This document shows positions 26,781 through 36,630 of a stretch of DNA of 64,000 nt, piece after piece. The position numbers were made by a program, and so were the translations under genes. Source of the stretch: Merluccius polli (taxonomy: Eukaryota; Chordata; Actinopteri; Gadiformes; Merlucciidae); the NCBI GenBank assembly GCA_030340625.1, contig JAOPHQ010002276.1, positions 227,001 through 291,000 on the forward strand, read 5' to 3'. Under the pieces are notes generated by a model. The model had not been told where the DNA came from. It saw only the letters and a list, made by a program, of their open reading frames with translations, and ran no database searches. Within the stretch, counting starts at the first letter, position 1. Every line of letters begins with the position of its first letter.

Positions 26781-27432
26781 CGCGGGCTATGCACAAACAC
26801 ACCCAAACATTTCATAACTCATTCCCCGTTCCTTTCCCGTCCCACCAGACAATCATTAAAAGCTCCGCTGTCATCCCACTTCTGACACCATATGTGTCAT
26901 TCTCAGTGTTACCTCCTCTGTAACCCATCAAGACTGCCCGCACAGGGCCAGCGCTGCCCCTTTTTAAGCACATAGCCCCTCCCACTGGGCACAGGAATAT
27001 CAATTAAATCATTTTCTACAAAAATATAGCATGTATAGCCACCAAACACAAATATACTTAACCAAAGATAACCTATTTCTTTTTAATCCATAGGTCCCCA
27101 GCTATATCCAGCCCAATTCATTATCATTCAATAATAAATCATAATCACAGCACAAATCCCACACTATAAAACCTGGAAGAAGACACGCCCCCTGTTTTGC
27201 CAACCTGGCCATGACGGGGAAGCTCTGCGTGTGGTGAGTGTTTGTGTGTGTCTGTGCGGATGTATGAATGAGGCGAGGATAGGACATCCAAGTGGGCACC
27301 CTTGGTTGCGCTAACTCAACCGGGAAGGAAGAGGGATGACAGCGGAGCTTTTAATGATTGTCTGGTGGGACAGGGAAAGGAACGGGGAATGAGTTATGAA
27401 ATGTTTGGGTGTGTTTGTGCATAGCCCGCGCG
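26781..27432. repeat. Inverted repeat, two ~100-bp near-identical arms
   Basis: The arm at 26781-26880 (starting CGCGGGCTATGCACAAACAC, ending GCTCCGCTGTCATCCC) recurs inverted at about 27331-27432 with one indel in the CCCGTCCC region. The spacer is about 450 bp. The near identity suggests a young foldback element or a recent inverted duplication. Confidence 0.75.
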
Positions 27433-27599
27433 GAATTTGAATTTGCTTTACACGGTGTGTAACTTAAGTGTGTAAATATTGTCAATTGATTTGTTTTGAT
27501 TCTTCTTGCTCAATATTTGTCACATCCCATTAATCGTGTTGTTGTAGGATCATGCTTTCCCACTAGATGTCCTTCTACTCTGTGTTACCCTTGTCCGAT

Positions 27600-28011
27600 T
27601 CCTATTACGCTACTGCCTCCGATTGCGCTGCCATCCCGGGTTGCATATAACCTCCCTGTTTTCTTTGCTCCCGTTGCCAGATAGTTTTGTTTCTCAGTGT
27701 GACCTTTCAGTAGTATCTCCTCGTGTTTAGTCTTCATGGTTTGGACCTTGCCTTTCTGCTGGTTTTGGATTTTGCCTTCTCCCTGTCAGATTGTTTAACC
27801 TTTGCTATTTACGTTTTTGAACTTACCTTAGTTAAGCTGCCTGGATTCCCAGAGACATTGGTTAGTTTTTTTTTTACTTTTGCTATTTGCGTTTTGGAGC
27901 TATCTTTGTTGAAATTCCAGGATTCATAAATACTTTGTGTATTTTTAAACTCTATTTTGTGTCCTGATTCTTTCTCTGTGTCTGATTACTGCCAAGAACT
28001 ATTACAGTACA
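27600..28011 (+). mobile_element. 5' LTR (R-U5 part) of a decayed sushi-like Gypsy element
   Basis: A TATA box (27646-27650) is followed 27 bp later by GTTGCCAGATAG (27673-27684). The LTR ends ATTACAGTACA at 28011. Next comes ATCTGGCC and the gag ATG at 28020. This very short leader without a tRNA-type primer site resembles Tf1/sushi elements. The upstream LTR limit is not defined; 27433-27600 shows nothing else. Confidence 0.55.
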
Positions 28012-28019
28012 ATCTGGCC

Positions 28020-28283
28020 ATGACAGACTCGGCAGAGGAAAGCACTATCCCTTCCGCGCTTCAGGCTCAAGGGAAGAAGCTTCATACCACGAGCAGTTGC
28101 TTAATAATTTTCGCAGTGGGCTCCAGGAGATTCATGGCAGAACGCATTTCAAGCTGCCATGATGGACCAGCTCGGCGAGCTCACCACCCAGTCGCAACAG
28201 GTGTCTCAACCTCTGGCCTTCCTCAGTGTCTGTGCCACTTGCTTCATCGCTGGCCCAGACTTCATGTTTTATTTGCTCCCTTT
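28020..28283 (+). pseudogene. gag 5' fragment of the decayed sushi-like Gypsy
   Basis: The frame from ATG at 28020 reads an acidic start and SALQAQG, typical of sushi-type gag N-termini, then drifts in frame. The fragment ends where a hAT-like element inserted (28293). Later pieces of the same gag lie at 30136-30338 and 31477-31780. Heavily decayed. Confidence 0.55.
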
Positions 28284-28292
28284 GTGGTTCCC

Positions 28293-28803
28293 TAGCCTAG
28301 AACTCTAGACACCCCCTAGCGGCAGCACATTTATTTGGCAGCTAGGTAGGTCTAGCACGGCTCCGTCGGCTTTTTGGTGCTGGAAACACCAAGTGTGTCA
28401 GACCAATCACAGCGTGAGGGGCAGAGTCGAAAGCCGGGCTACCGGCTGCGACGGTTCCGTGTTAGGTAAACAATGGCTGCTGCTGCTGGCGAACGGCTGT
28501 CTTTCGACTCGGCTTTGGCCGCGACTCTTCAAGACTTGAAGTTAACATTTTATTTGAGAAAAGAACAAAGAACGGCACTGAAGTCTTTCCTCGAAAAGAA
28601 ATATGTATTCGGAGTTTTGATTAATTACGTAGTCAGAGCCGTCGCTCTGACTACGTCACCTTCTTCGTTGCTCTGATTGGTTGTAGCGCTATCCTATTGC
28701 GTGCAGAGGGAACTTGAAAGACAACCGTTTATCCCGCCCACACTGCCAATGGAGCTGAGCCAGACCTTACATCTTTCTGATGTGGGTCTGGCTTGCCAGG
28801 CTA
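28293..28803 (+). mobile_element. hAT-type MITE with GTGGTTCCC duplication
   Basis: Ends TAGCCTAGAACTC and the complement TAGCCTGGCAAGCC. Flanked by GTGGTTCCC at 28284-28292 and 28804-28812 (9 identical bases; 8 is the hAT norm). The 511-bp element carries the short coding-like exon described next. Confidence 0.78.
28473..28676 (+). CDS. Short frame resembling the N-terminus of a RecQ-like helicase, inside the MITE
   Basis: Sixty-seven residues from ATG: an Ala-rich start, FDSALAATLQDLKLTF, then LRKEQRTALKSFLEKKYVFG. The last part resembles the segment just before the Walker A motif of RecQ-like helicases (xLKxEQxxALxxxxxGKDVFGVLPTG), which would normally follow but here breaks off. It could be an exon captured by the transposon, or the first exon of an unrecognised transposon gene. 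Recognition is by eye only. A short GTCAGAGCC/GGCTCTGAC-type inverted repeat follows near 28633. Confidence 0.4.
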   Translation: MAAAAGERLSFDSALAATLQDLKLTFYLRKEQRTALKSFLEKKYVFGVLINYVVRAVALTTSPSSLL

Positions 28804-28812
28804 GTGGTTCCC

Positions 28813-29127
28813 TCCTACATGCACTAACCAATCACAACAACCTATGCATTGTTTACTATTTGGACCTAAAGATTAGGCACCTCCCCTGTGGCCCTTTCCC
28901 CAGCTCCCCATCAGCTGGACATACCATTACACTATACAGATACATAGAGAATTGACATAAGAGGTAGTTTACACATACTGTATAACAAATATCAATTTTG
29001 AGTAAAGTAACAAATCAAAGAAAACAAATATACCTGTACCAAATATATGAGTCAACATAAAGATGTGTGTAGCAGCATGGATAAGCTTAATGAAAATCAC
29101 TTCTACTCAAATGACAAATGACCTCAT
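28813..29127. other. Non-coding stretch, nothing recognised
   Basis: AT-rich, possibly debris between pieces of the decayed Gypsy gag. No motif seen. Confidence 0.4.
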
Positions 29128-29183
29128 GCATAAACACATTAAAGGTACAATTTGCACAATTTGTACCTTTAATGTGTTTATGC
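29128..29183. repeat. 56-bp palindrome
   Basis: The arm GCATAAACACATTAAAGGTA (23 bp with the next CAA) is followed after about 10 bp by its exact complement. A perfect stem. Confidence 0.85.
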
Positions 29184-29229
29184 ACAATTTAAACAACTAT
29201 ACTTGGATAAAACACTTAATCCCTCTAAA

Positions 29230-29472
29230 TATATATATATATATATATATATTAGAGATGGGCATAGATTAAAATCTTTAATCTAGATTAATCTAATGGT
29301 AATCTTGAAATTAATCTAGGCTAATCTAGATTAAGGTGGCTCCTTTGAATGATGTCGAAGGTGTCCATAATATGTATTTGCTACCTAAATAATGACATAT
29401 TTTACCTAAATAATGACTAAAAGTGGGTCCGCGCGATTGTTCAGCTATATATATATATATATATATATATAG
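29230..29472. repeat. hAT end remnant between two (AT)n runs
   Basis: TTAGAGATGGGCATAGATTA and the following TAATCTAGATTAATCT resemble the terminal region of a fish hAT family. It is bounded by (AT)n at about 29230-29252 and a CAGCTATATA...TATATAGCTG palindromic AT run at 29442-29475. The other end was not found. Confidence 0.4.
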
Positions 29473-30135
29473 CTGAGGAATACCCTGATAAAGCATATAT
29501 TATCAAAGTTCAACATAAATGAATGTTAAAATGAATGAAAATATAATTAGAGTATAGGGAGAGTGTGTCTGTAAGTGACTCTTCCCATGCCTACTTTTAC
29601 AACAGTCACAGGGTTATCAGTTGACCTTCACTTTGGCCGGGAGACGAAAGGGAAGGTACAGAATGGCATAAAGGCACCATAGTGTTTGAAATAGGATTAA
29701 AGGAGATATCCCTGTCCCAAGGATGGTAATGTGTCTTGCTGTGTAATCAACAACTTTGAGGGACCACATGATCAATGTGGCAATAAACATGCCTTTCCTG
29801 TTGGACACTTATTATGGCCACCCCAGGAGTCAGATGTTCCAGCTCAGTTGTCACACCTGTGCTCTCACGAGTGTGGAGAGGACACAAAGATAATAGCCTG
29901 GATTGGCTTCCTGGGCAGGGGGTACAAACCCCAATAATACAGCTTCTGTGGAATGTACCATCTGTTCTTTTCTCCTCAGGGTAGCCCTGAGAATCTAACT
30001 ATATTGGGGGTACTAAACATCTAAGGTCTATTTATATAAGAGTCACCCATCTGTATTTCTCCACACTTATTTTCATTCATATAACATGTAGGCAATATAA
30101 TGAACATATTTTCTCCCATAAACGATCCTAGGTGG

Positions 30136-30338
30136 CTTTCATGATTACCAACCTCACTAGAAGAGCATGTGAGTGGGCCACAGCTGAGTGGGAGAATCAG
30201 TCCCCAATTTGCCTCTCTGTACAGGAGTTTTCAGAGGCGTTGCGATCATGCTATCTGCTTTCGCACTATAGCAGTGGGCAGCGCTTGGGGCGAATCCTCC
30301 CTATCTGAAACTTTCCTGCACAGCCTTTCTGTTGACAT
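30136..30338 (+). pseudogene. gag middle fragment of the decayed sushi-like Gypsy
   Basis: The frame reads FMITNLTRRACEWATAEW and SPICLSVQEFSEAL, the capsid motif of sushi-type gags. After a frameshift it continues to ETFLHSLS, where a hAT element inserted (target GTTGACAT). The 29476-30135 stretch before it holds no recognised feature. Confidence 0.75.
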
Positions 30339-31241
30339 TAGAGTTGTTCCGATTCCGATACCAGTATCGGAAATTGCTCCGATACTGCCGAAAATGCTGG
30401 CATCGGTATCGGCGACTACTGGAGTCCAGGCACCGATCCGATACCATGTAATTTATTCAATTAGTAATCTAATAGGGGTTATGCGCAACATACTTCTGCA
30501 TTCTGCGAAACAGGTCTCATCACATCTGGTTCACGGTCCGCTGTACCGCGCTCACATTATTTTATTTATTAATCCGCACTTCCCGATAGGGTGGCCATTC
30601 GTCCGGCTTTAGGCCGGACTGTCCGGTTTCCCCCCCCCACCCCCGTCGGCCGTAGGTCCGAGGTGTGTTGCGATCGCGTGCGCCTCCCCGCCGTTGGCCG
30701 TAGGTCCGAGGCGCGCACCCCCCCCTTCAGAGTAATGTGTCCGAGGAGAGCAGCCCTCTCCCGGACACACACGCTAGCTTTTACCGCTGTTTTGTTTTTA
30801 TTTATTAATCCACACTTCCAGACCATCACCGGGGCTTCAGAGTAATGTGTCCGAGGAGAGCAGCCCTCTCCCGGACTCACTCGCTAGCTTTAACCGCTGT
30901 TTTTTTTTTCCTGTTTTTTTTCATCCATCTTTTCTTCTCACTAACATTCAGATGTTAAAATCAAATAAAACGCCAACACTAAAAAGGGCTAGCTAGGTTA
31001 GCTGTTAACTGTTCTATTTAAAAATAAATGGCTTGAATTTGCTGTATTTATTCATGTTTTACAAAGAGTTTAACCTGAGCCAGGCCTTACCACTATGATA
31101 ATCATATCACAGTCATGCATGTATGCTATTTTTTTTTCATAACATACTGGTATCGGATCGGTACTCGGTATCGGCCGATACCCACAGCACAAGTATCGGA
31201 ATCGGTATCGGGAGGGAAAAAATGGTATCGGAACATCTCTA
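30339..31241. mobile_element. Non-autonomous hAT element (GTTCCGATTCCGATACC family)
   Basis: Ends TAGAGTTGTTCCGATTCC and the complement TAGAGATGTTCCGATACC. Exact 8-bp duplication GTTGACAT (30331-30338 and 31242-31249). It contains an internal direct duplication of about 110 bp (GGCTTCAGAGTAATGTGTCC at about 30723 and 30832) and a nested ATAGGGTGGCCATTCGTC repeat. The interior is shared with the hAT at 20018-21029. Confidence 0.87.
30587..30723 (+). repeat. Nested repeat starting ATAGGGTGGCCATTCGTC, with C-run minisatellite
   Basis: Contains TCCGGC/GCCGGA blocks and two copies of a GGCCGTAGGTCCGAGG unit, each near a C run. A related copy lies inverted inside another hAT element at 53641-53905. 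Confidence 0.6.
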
Positions 31242-31249
31242 GTTGACAT

Positions 31250-31476
31250 TTACATTTAGGGAATTTAGAAGATGCTTTTGTCCAAAGCAATTTACAAAGC
31301 AAAGTACATTTGTTAGAAGAAAGTGCAACAGTAAATCACTATCGGTATAGTAAGGATTTTACAAGAACAAGTTTCAGGCACACCCAATTGCTAAGTTAAC
31401 CCATTGCTAGTATACAAGTGTGATAAGTGTAAGTGTGAGAATACTAAGTGCAAAATATCAGTGTAAGTGCCAGGAC
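31250..31476. repeat. Teleost interspersed repeat (TTTAGAAGATGCTTTTGTCC type)
   Basis: ATTTAGAAGATGCTTTTGTC then CAAAGCAATTTACAA resembles the widespread fish repeat whose consensus reads about ATTTAGCAGACGCTTTTATC then CAAAGCGACTTACA. It sits between two gag fragments; GACAT occurs on both sides (31245-31249 and 31473-31477), a possible target duplication. Confidence 0.5.
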
Positions 31477-31780
31477 ATACGAACATCAGGGATCAGCTAG
31501 CGTCCCTTGACTTACCAACTGATTTTGAATCCTTACTTGCTCTGACCATCAAGATAGACAACTGGCTTCACGAGAGGAGGAGTGAGAAAGCCCATTCTGG
31601 GAGAAGGCCACCTCTCTTCTGGGGGCAGTCAAACACACCGCAACATCCTGCTCTGCCTTCCTGTTTTGCTGGGCTCAACCAGGTTGGGGTAACAGTGTCA
31701 TCCAGGAGAGGGGTAGACATACGACCTCTCTCCAGAGGAGTGCCAGCATGGTGTGAGGGAGGGTAGAGGCATTTAATGAA
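31477..31780 (+). pseudogene. gag 3' fragment of the decayed sushi-like Gypsy
   Basis: Reads IRDQLASLDLPTDFESLLAL then TIKIDNWLHERRSEK, the end of capsid in sushi-type gags, followed by a Pro/Arg-rich stretch. A degraded zinc-knuckle-like GGLGHFMAGH follows in another frame near 31780. Confidence 0.75.
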
Positions 31781-31794
31781 GGAGGATTAGGGCA

Positions 31795-32060
31795 CTTCAT
31801 GGCGGGCCATCTTGGGACTCTGGAGCGGATGAGAATTTCATCGATCGGAGCCTGGCCAAGCAACTCCAACTGAAGTTGGAGCCTCTCCCGTGGCCTCCGG
31901 TGGCCAACCCCTTAAACGGCCGTTTGCTTTGTAACATGACTCACCGCACCGCATGTCAGGTAACCTCTCTGAGAGCATTGTTTTGCACATCAGCGACCTG
32001 ATTTACCACTGATTCTTGGCTATACCTGGCTGTGGAGACATAACCTAAACATTGACTAGG
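31795..32060 (+). pseudogene. Retropepsin fragment of the decayed sushi-like Gypsy
   Basis: The aspartic protease motif DSGADENFIDRSLAKQL starts near 31817. TACQVTSLRALFCTSAT and DLPLILGYTWLWRHN (the PLILGxxWL flap-side motif) follow, then a stop where the family has Trp. Frames are interrupted. Confidence 0.78.
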
Positions 32061-32215
32061 CTCATTCTGGGGTAGAGTAATCAGTGTCACTCATCATGTC
32101 TTCTGTCTGCCTCTCCCAATGTCTCTCCCAAGTCTCCTGACTCTCCCTCGGATTTTCTGGATCTCTCCGGGGTTCCTTTCGTTTACCTGGACCTTAAAGA
32201 GTTGTATAATAAAAC
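32061..32215 (+). pseudogene. Start of reverse transcriptase of the decayed Gypsy
   Basis: A frame with SPKSPDSPSDFLDLSGVPFV and YLDLKELYNKT matches the segment joining protease to RT in sushi-type pols (YxDLKEVFNK). It then breaks off into unrelated sequence with an ATTCTGATTCTGGTTCTG-type tail near 32300. Confidence 0.6.
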
Positions 32216-33506
32216 CAATCAAACCACAGCCTCCTCAGGCAATGTTTCTGGTGGCCCTCTCTGGAAGGGGTATGTGCCAATATACTTGGCAAAATAAAAT
32301 AATTCTGATTCTGGTTCTGATATAAACTCTTCTTTGAACAATTTCAGGTCATTCATTTTTTTATGGGTAAGCAAAATGGAAAGGTTCCCGAACCTTGCCC
32401 TAGACTGAGGAGAAATTATGGCTTGGCCTTTCCACCCGCCTGTCCTAAAACACACCCACAGCCTTTCCATCCGCCTGTCCTAAAACACATCCACAAGAAG
32501 CTTTCACCCAGCAGGGAACCACCTATCTCAGTATATCAGTTAATCAAAAACAGACACATTGTCAATATAATGTCAACAGTTCATGGTTTCCCCGTACTAA
32601 AGTGAGCACGCAAAACACCCCAAATGCATGATGTCCCAACATACGAACAATGCTTTAATAATCCTCTCCGTGCATCCTAATGCACCTTGCTCCAACCTGG
32701 GTGGGAAGTCCTGCCAAGCCAACCAGGCCATTCTCAGCCCACTGCTTGGCCAGCACGTCCAGATGGCCAGTATTTGGCCAAGGCACGGGGGTCCAGATAG
32801 GCCCTCATGCACTCATGCACACACACATACAAAATACCTGCCTCAGGCAAATTAAAGTCAAATGAACTTTGTAGCCCTTAATCACAGTTACAGTCGCCAA
32901 TCATTACTAAAACACCACTAGGCCTATGTCTCTATGTCTGTTTGTCTTTTAAAGACTAACAATCTTTTTAATGCGACAAAGGGAGGGAAATGCACATCAG
33001 TTCATAGAAAGTGCACACACATGAATGTTCACACGATCAGTGTTGTAAATGATCTGTATCTGTCTTGTCTCCACATGTTAGTGGCAGGGCTTCGTGGTGC
33101 GTGGTCACGTATTGGGGCGGGGCAATGTATTGGGTGAGTAGAGAAGAACATTTTGTTCAGGAAACGCAAGTAAATGTTAGTTTAGTCAGTAAATCGCTAC
33201 AACAATGTCACCAAATGTACAGCACCTTTTGATCATTGCATAAACCCTGACACTCAAAAGTATTTGCATCAAAACTGGACAGTGTGTAGGCCTACACAGT
33301 GTTGCTGTCAATGTGAAGATTTCCTGGACACACAAATATGAGAAAAAAAACATCTTTATTACTGTATGTATTCATCACATTAGGTATTAGTCTCATTGGG
33401 CATCCAGTCTCTCCTCCGTATTAGGCCAAAGCACTTCATCAACGTTTCTAAACGGTTCCGAAATCAACACTTTTTTTCTTTTCTTTTTATAGAAATGTCA
33501 TGCCAA
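32216..33506. other. Non-coding stretch
   Basis: A tail-like AATAAAATAATTCTGATTCT (about 32290-32325) may be the 3' end of a LINE or SINE. A short direct repeat CCGCCTGTCCTAAAACACA occurs twice (about 32438-32495). No gene. Confidence 0.45.
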
Positions 33507-33645
33507 TGTGATAGATTGATTTTATTAAAAAGCTGATCATAAGTTCAATAGGCAAAAAAACAGTCATAGGGACATAAAAAAGGGAATTAATTTATAAATA
33601 GGTCATAACTATAAATGTAAAAAGTCCTGTGAAAACGGTTAAAAA
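33507..33645 (+). repeat. LTR fragment, copy 1
   Basis: TGTGATAGATTGATTTTATT and about 130 bp after it recur at 34210-34350 with few changes, flanking a pol remnant. This looks like a deleted LTR element with 5' and 3' LTR pieces. Confidence 0.55.
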
Positions 33646-33649
33646 CGGG

Positions 33650-33890
33650 AAGATGGTAATCAGAGTGGAGATGTCCAACCAGCTGAAGAAGCACAGGACA
33701 AGATTCCTGTATCGCCGTATCCAGATTCAGGTGAAGATGACGGAGAACAAAGACATGACTTACAGAGGAGAGAAAGACGAGCCCCTAAAATCTTCACCTA
33801 TGACCAACTTGGGACTCCAGCATGCTATAGTGCAGCACATGCAAATTAAATGCGTTACCAGTATCAACCCATACTCTATAGAGAAGTTCA
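33650..33890 (+). pseudogene. C-terminal remnant of a Gypsy-type pol
   Basis: The frame 33629-33898 and a second frame contain ERRAPKIFTYDQLGTPACYS, resembling the basic/aromatic end of fish retroelement integrases (xRRxxKxFTYxxLGxP). Just before the second LTR copy there is a purine-rich GGGGAGGGGAGTGTGGGAG (about 34174-34192), a candidate polypurine tract. Confidence 0.5.
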
Positions 33891-34209
33891 GTCAGTGACA
33901 ATGTGGGCAAATCCATTCCAAGTTTGCCAACCCTCATTCATGCAGGGATACTAGGTATAAAGCAGATTTGGGCTGTTTAGTACAGGAAGAGACTGTTTGA
34001 CTGAAGATCACTAGATTTAGTGGAGTCTTGTATATGCAGTATACCCATACTTTTCATTATGCCAAAAACAGTCAAGACATTGCTATCACCCTCAAGACAC
34101 AGTTAAGACAACTAGAACATACCAGGTTGAGAACCCTTGATTCATAAACGTTGTGATGTCAGGACGACATCTAGGGGAGGGGAGTGTGGGAGTGTGTGAT
34201 AGGGGAGTG

Positions 34210-34640
34210 TGTGATAGATTGATTTTATTAAAAAGCTGATCATAAGTTCAATAGGCAATAAAAACAGTCATATGGACATAACAAATGGAATTCATTTATA
34301 AATAGGTCATAGTCCTGTGAAAAAGGTTAAAAACGTTTAAGTCCTGTGAAAGAGGTTAAAACATTTAGAAAATGTTTACAGGGTTAAAAAGTTTTAAAAA
34401 GTACAAGATACCTACCTGCCAGAGGAGTTAATTAATCTATGATCTCCTTGCTGAGCCTTTTTGAGAGATGACATTTGTGATTGATTAGTTATGCCTGCAG
34501 AGGTCGGAAGGGGGAGCTCTCGGACATGATACCCCATTCTCAATGAAGCTGCCAGAGAGGAAGCATTGTGTCAGAGGATCTTTATTGATATCTCCCCTTT
34601 TTAGGTACGAAATTAGTATTTATGCTCTTGAACTTGGGAA
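34210..34640 (+). repeat. LTR fragment, copy 2
   Basis: The direct-repeat partner of 33507-33645, with further LTR sequence. The segment TCTCAATGAAGCTGCCAGAG and its next ~60 bp (34537-34605) recur at 42422-42490, so a third LTR fragment exists inside this window. Confidence 0.55.
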
Positions 34641-34711
34641 TATGTTTGCTAAATTGTTTTGTTTGCGTTTTGTTAAGGTGCTGACTGAATTTTGAGTGTT
34701 TTGGACACCTG

Positions 34712-35576
34712 GGGCCTCATTTATAAAGGTCTCTGCGCACGAAAATGTTGCGGAAATAGGGATGAAATGTGCGTACGCATCTTTCACCGCCAACGTCGTG
34801 ATTTATAGAAAAAAACCTTGCGGAAAAGAGTGCGCAGTTCTACGCATCCTTTCACCCTGGAGTAAAGCTCCCGCAAAGTTTTTCAAACAGTGAACTCCAG
34901 AGAGGACCACAGGAAGAAGGTGGCGGTAATGCACTATGTGTTTGCAAACCGCCAATAACGCCAAAAGAAGAAGACGCTGTAACCCCCGGAGCTCATTGCG
35001 GACCCAACACATATTGCGCACCACATATGAGTTATTTATTCATTTATATATTTATTTTATTAAAAGCACCCATTATGAAATATGAATTAAAGCAAAATTA
35101 TGTTCAACACACTACAGCCCTTTCAAATCACAATCCTCGGCCAGACCAACTGTATCACTTAAACATTTAAATAATGAGCTTGATAAATAAGCCACAAAAT
35201 AGACTTGTGTTGGTCTACTTCATTTAGAAGCACTTCAATCTCCGAATCCGAAAAACGCGCTCTCTTTTTAAAAGGCGCATCCATTTTTACGTCTAATGAT
35301 TGGTCAGAAAAGGCTCCTTCCTACTTATGAATATTAAGTGATTAATTAGCATTGACCTTTTAAGGACTATTAAGGGATGGACTTGGGAGGAGCAGAGCGC
35401 TCGTGCACGCACGCCAAATTAGACGCACGTTGGTATTTATAACGAGGAGAGTGCGTACAGGTGTGCGCAGCAACGTTTTATAAATCAGAATGTTTTTGTG
35501 CGTACGCACATTCTGAGGTTTGGGCGTACGCAATGTTCTACGGAGGGTTTCACGCAGAGTTTTATAAATGAGGCCC
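34712..35576. mobile_element. MITE with GGGCCTCATTTATAA ends
   Basis: The left GGGCCTCATTTATAAAGGTC and the complement of the right end GGGCCTCATTTATAAAACTC are near-identical. CTG flanks both sides (34709-34711 and 35577-35579). GCGTACGC/TGCGCA motifs recur near both ends. 865 bp, no transposase. A very common fish MITE; superfamily left open. Confidence 0.75.
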
Positions 35577-35744
35577 CTGGTGTACTGTTAAGCAGCTAGC
35601 TAAACTCCATTCCCTCAGTGGCCAGCACAAAGTGGCACAAGGCTGGTATAAATGCAATGCATATTGTGTGCGTTTTGTTGTGTTTAGCTCAGTAAGACAC
35701 ACAGACAGAGTATGAGGTTGGTTATGTGTGTAATTAATTAGTAA

Positions 35745-36261
35745 TGTCGACCACTTGAGAGGGTTATGTTGTGAAAAATAACCACGCACCCCTGTCTAGG
35801 CCCAGCCAAGGTCATCTATGGTGGTGTGGAAAATAACCAAGAGACACTCCCCCAGTGACAATGGGTGGAAAATCACCAAGGACCCTTCCTTGTGACAGTG
35901 TGTGGAAAACAACCAACTGATAACCAACAGCCAGCAGTCTACTGCCACGTATACCACCCCACCCGATGAAACAACCCCAACCGCCAGCCGGCCGAAACTA
36001 GAATACCCCGAAGGACGAACCTACCACCCCTCCCCGTCTCCTGGGGAACCTATAAACACTCACGAGACGCTGACTCTCATCGTCCTTCCCCGGAGCAGAC
36101 CACCTCTCAGGAGGGTGAAGCTACGTGAATGACCCAGGCCGCCTGATAGAACTTAGACAATTATGTTGAACCAGTGTAATATTTAAGAATAAAAGAACCC
36201 CTAGTCTCACGTATCCCTGTCTCCGGTAGTTGCCTTATTCTCCGTCCTTTTTTAGCTAACA
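35745..36261 (+). mobile_element. 5' LTR of the retrovirus-like element
   Basis: Starts TGTCGACCACTTGAGAGGG and ends TTTTTTAGCTAACA. A TATA-like CTATAAAC lies near 36050 and AATAAA near 36189. The LTR contains several GTGTGGAAAA-CAAC/ACC units with ACCAAGGACCCTTCC repeats. Confidence 0.85.
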
Positions 36262-36264
36262 AAA

Positions 36265-36284
36265 TGGTGACCCCGACGTGATTT
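36265..36284 (+). other. Primer binding site complementary to tRNA-Trp
   Basis: TGGTGACCCCGACGTGATTT, three bases after the LTR, equals the complement of the 3' end of vertebrate tRNA-Trp as I recall it (ending AATCACGTCGGGGTCACCA). The same primer is used by avian leukosis-type retroviruses. Confidence 0.82.
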
Positions 36285-36630
36285 CCAAGGAAAGGATGGA
36301 AAAAGAAGGAGACAGGGCCAAACAGGACCTCGCCGGCCAGGGCGGGGCTCGGTGTTCGTCCCTCTTGCACATACGCCGCGGCACTAAAAAGGTAAGCAGA
36401 ACCTGTTGATACAATCCGAATTCTGCATAGGTAGAATATGACCCTTTTAGGTGTGTGCAAGTGAATGAACCATGATTCCTCCCTGGTAAGAGAGTCCAAC
36501 ACCGTCATGATAACAGATCTGAAAACACTGTGGGTTGGTTAATAATTGTCCAAGGTCCTAAAAATACTAGAACGCGGTTACAAACGAGTATAACTGATAA
36601 CCTACGGGATACGCTTCAATGGGAAGCCTA

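Noticed and set aside
30569..30880. 103-codon minus-strand frame
   Set aside because: Spans the duplicated interior of a hAT MITE and a C-run repeat; no domain.
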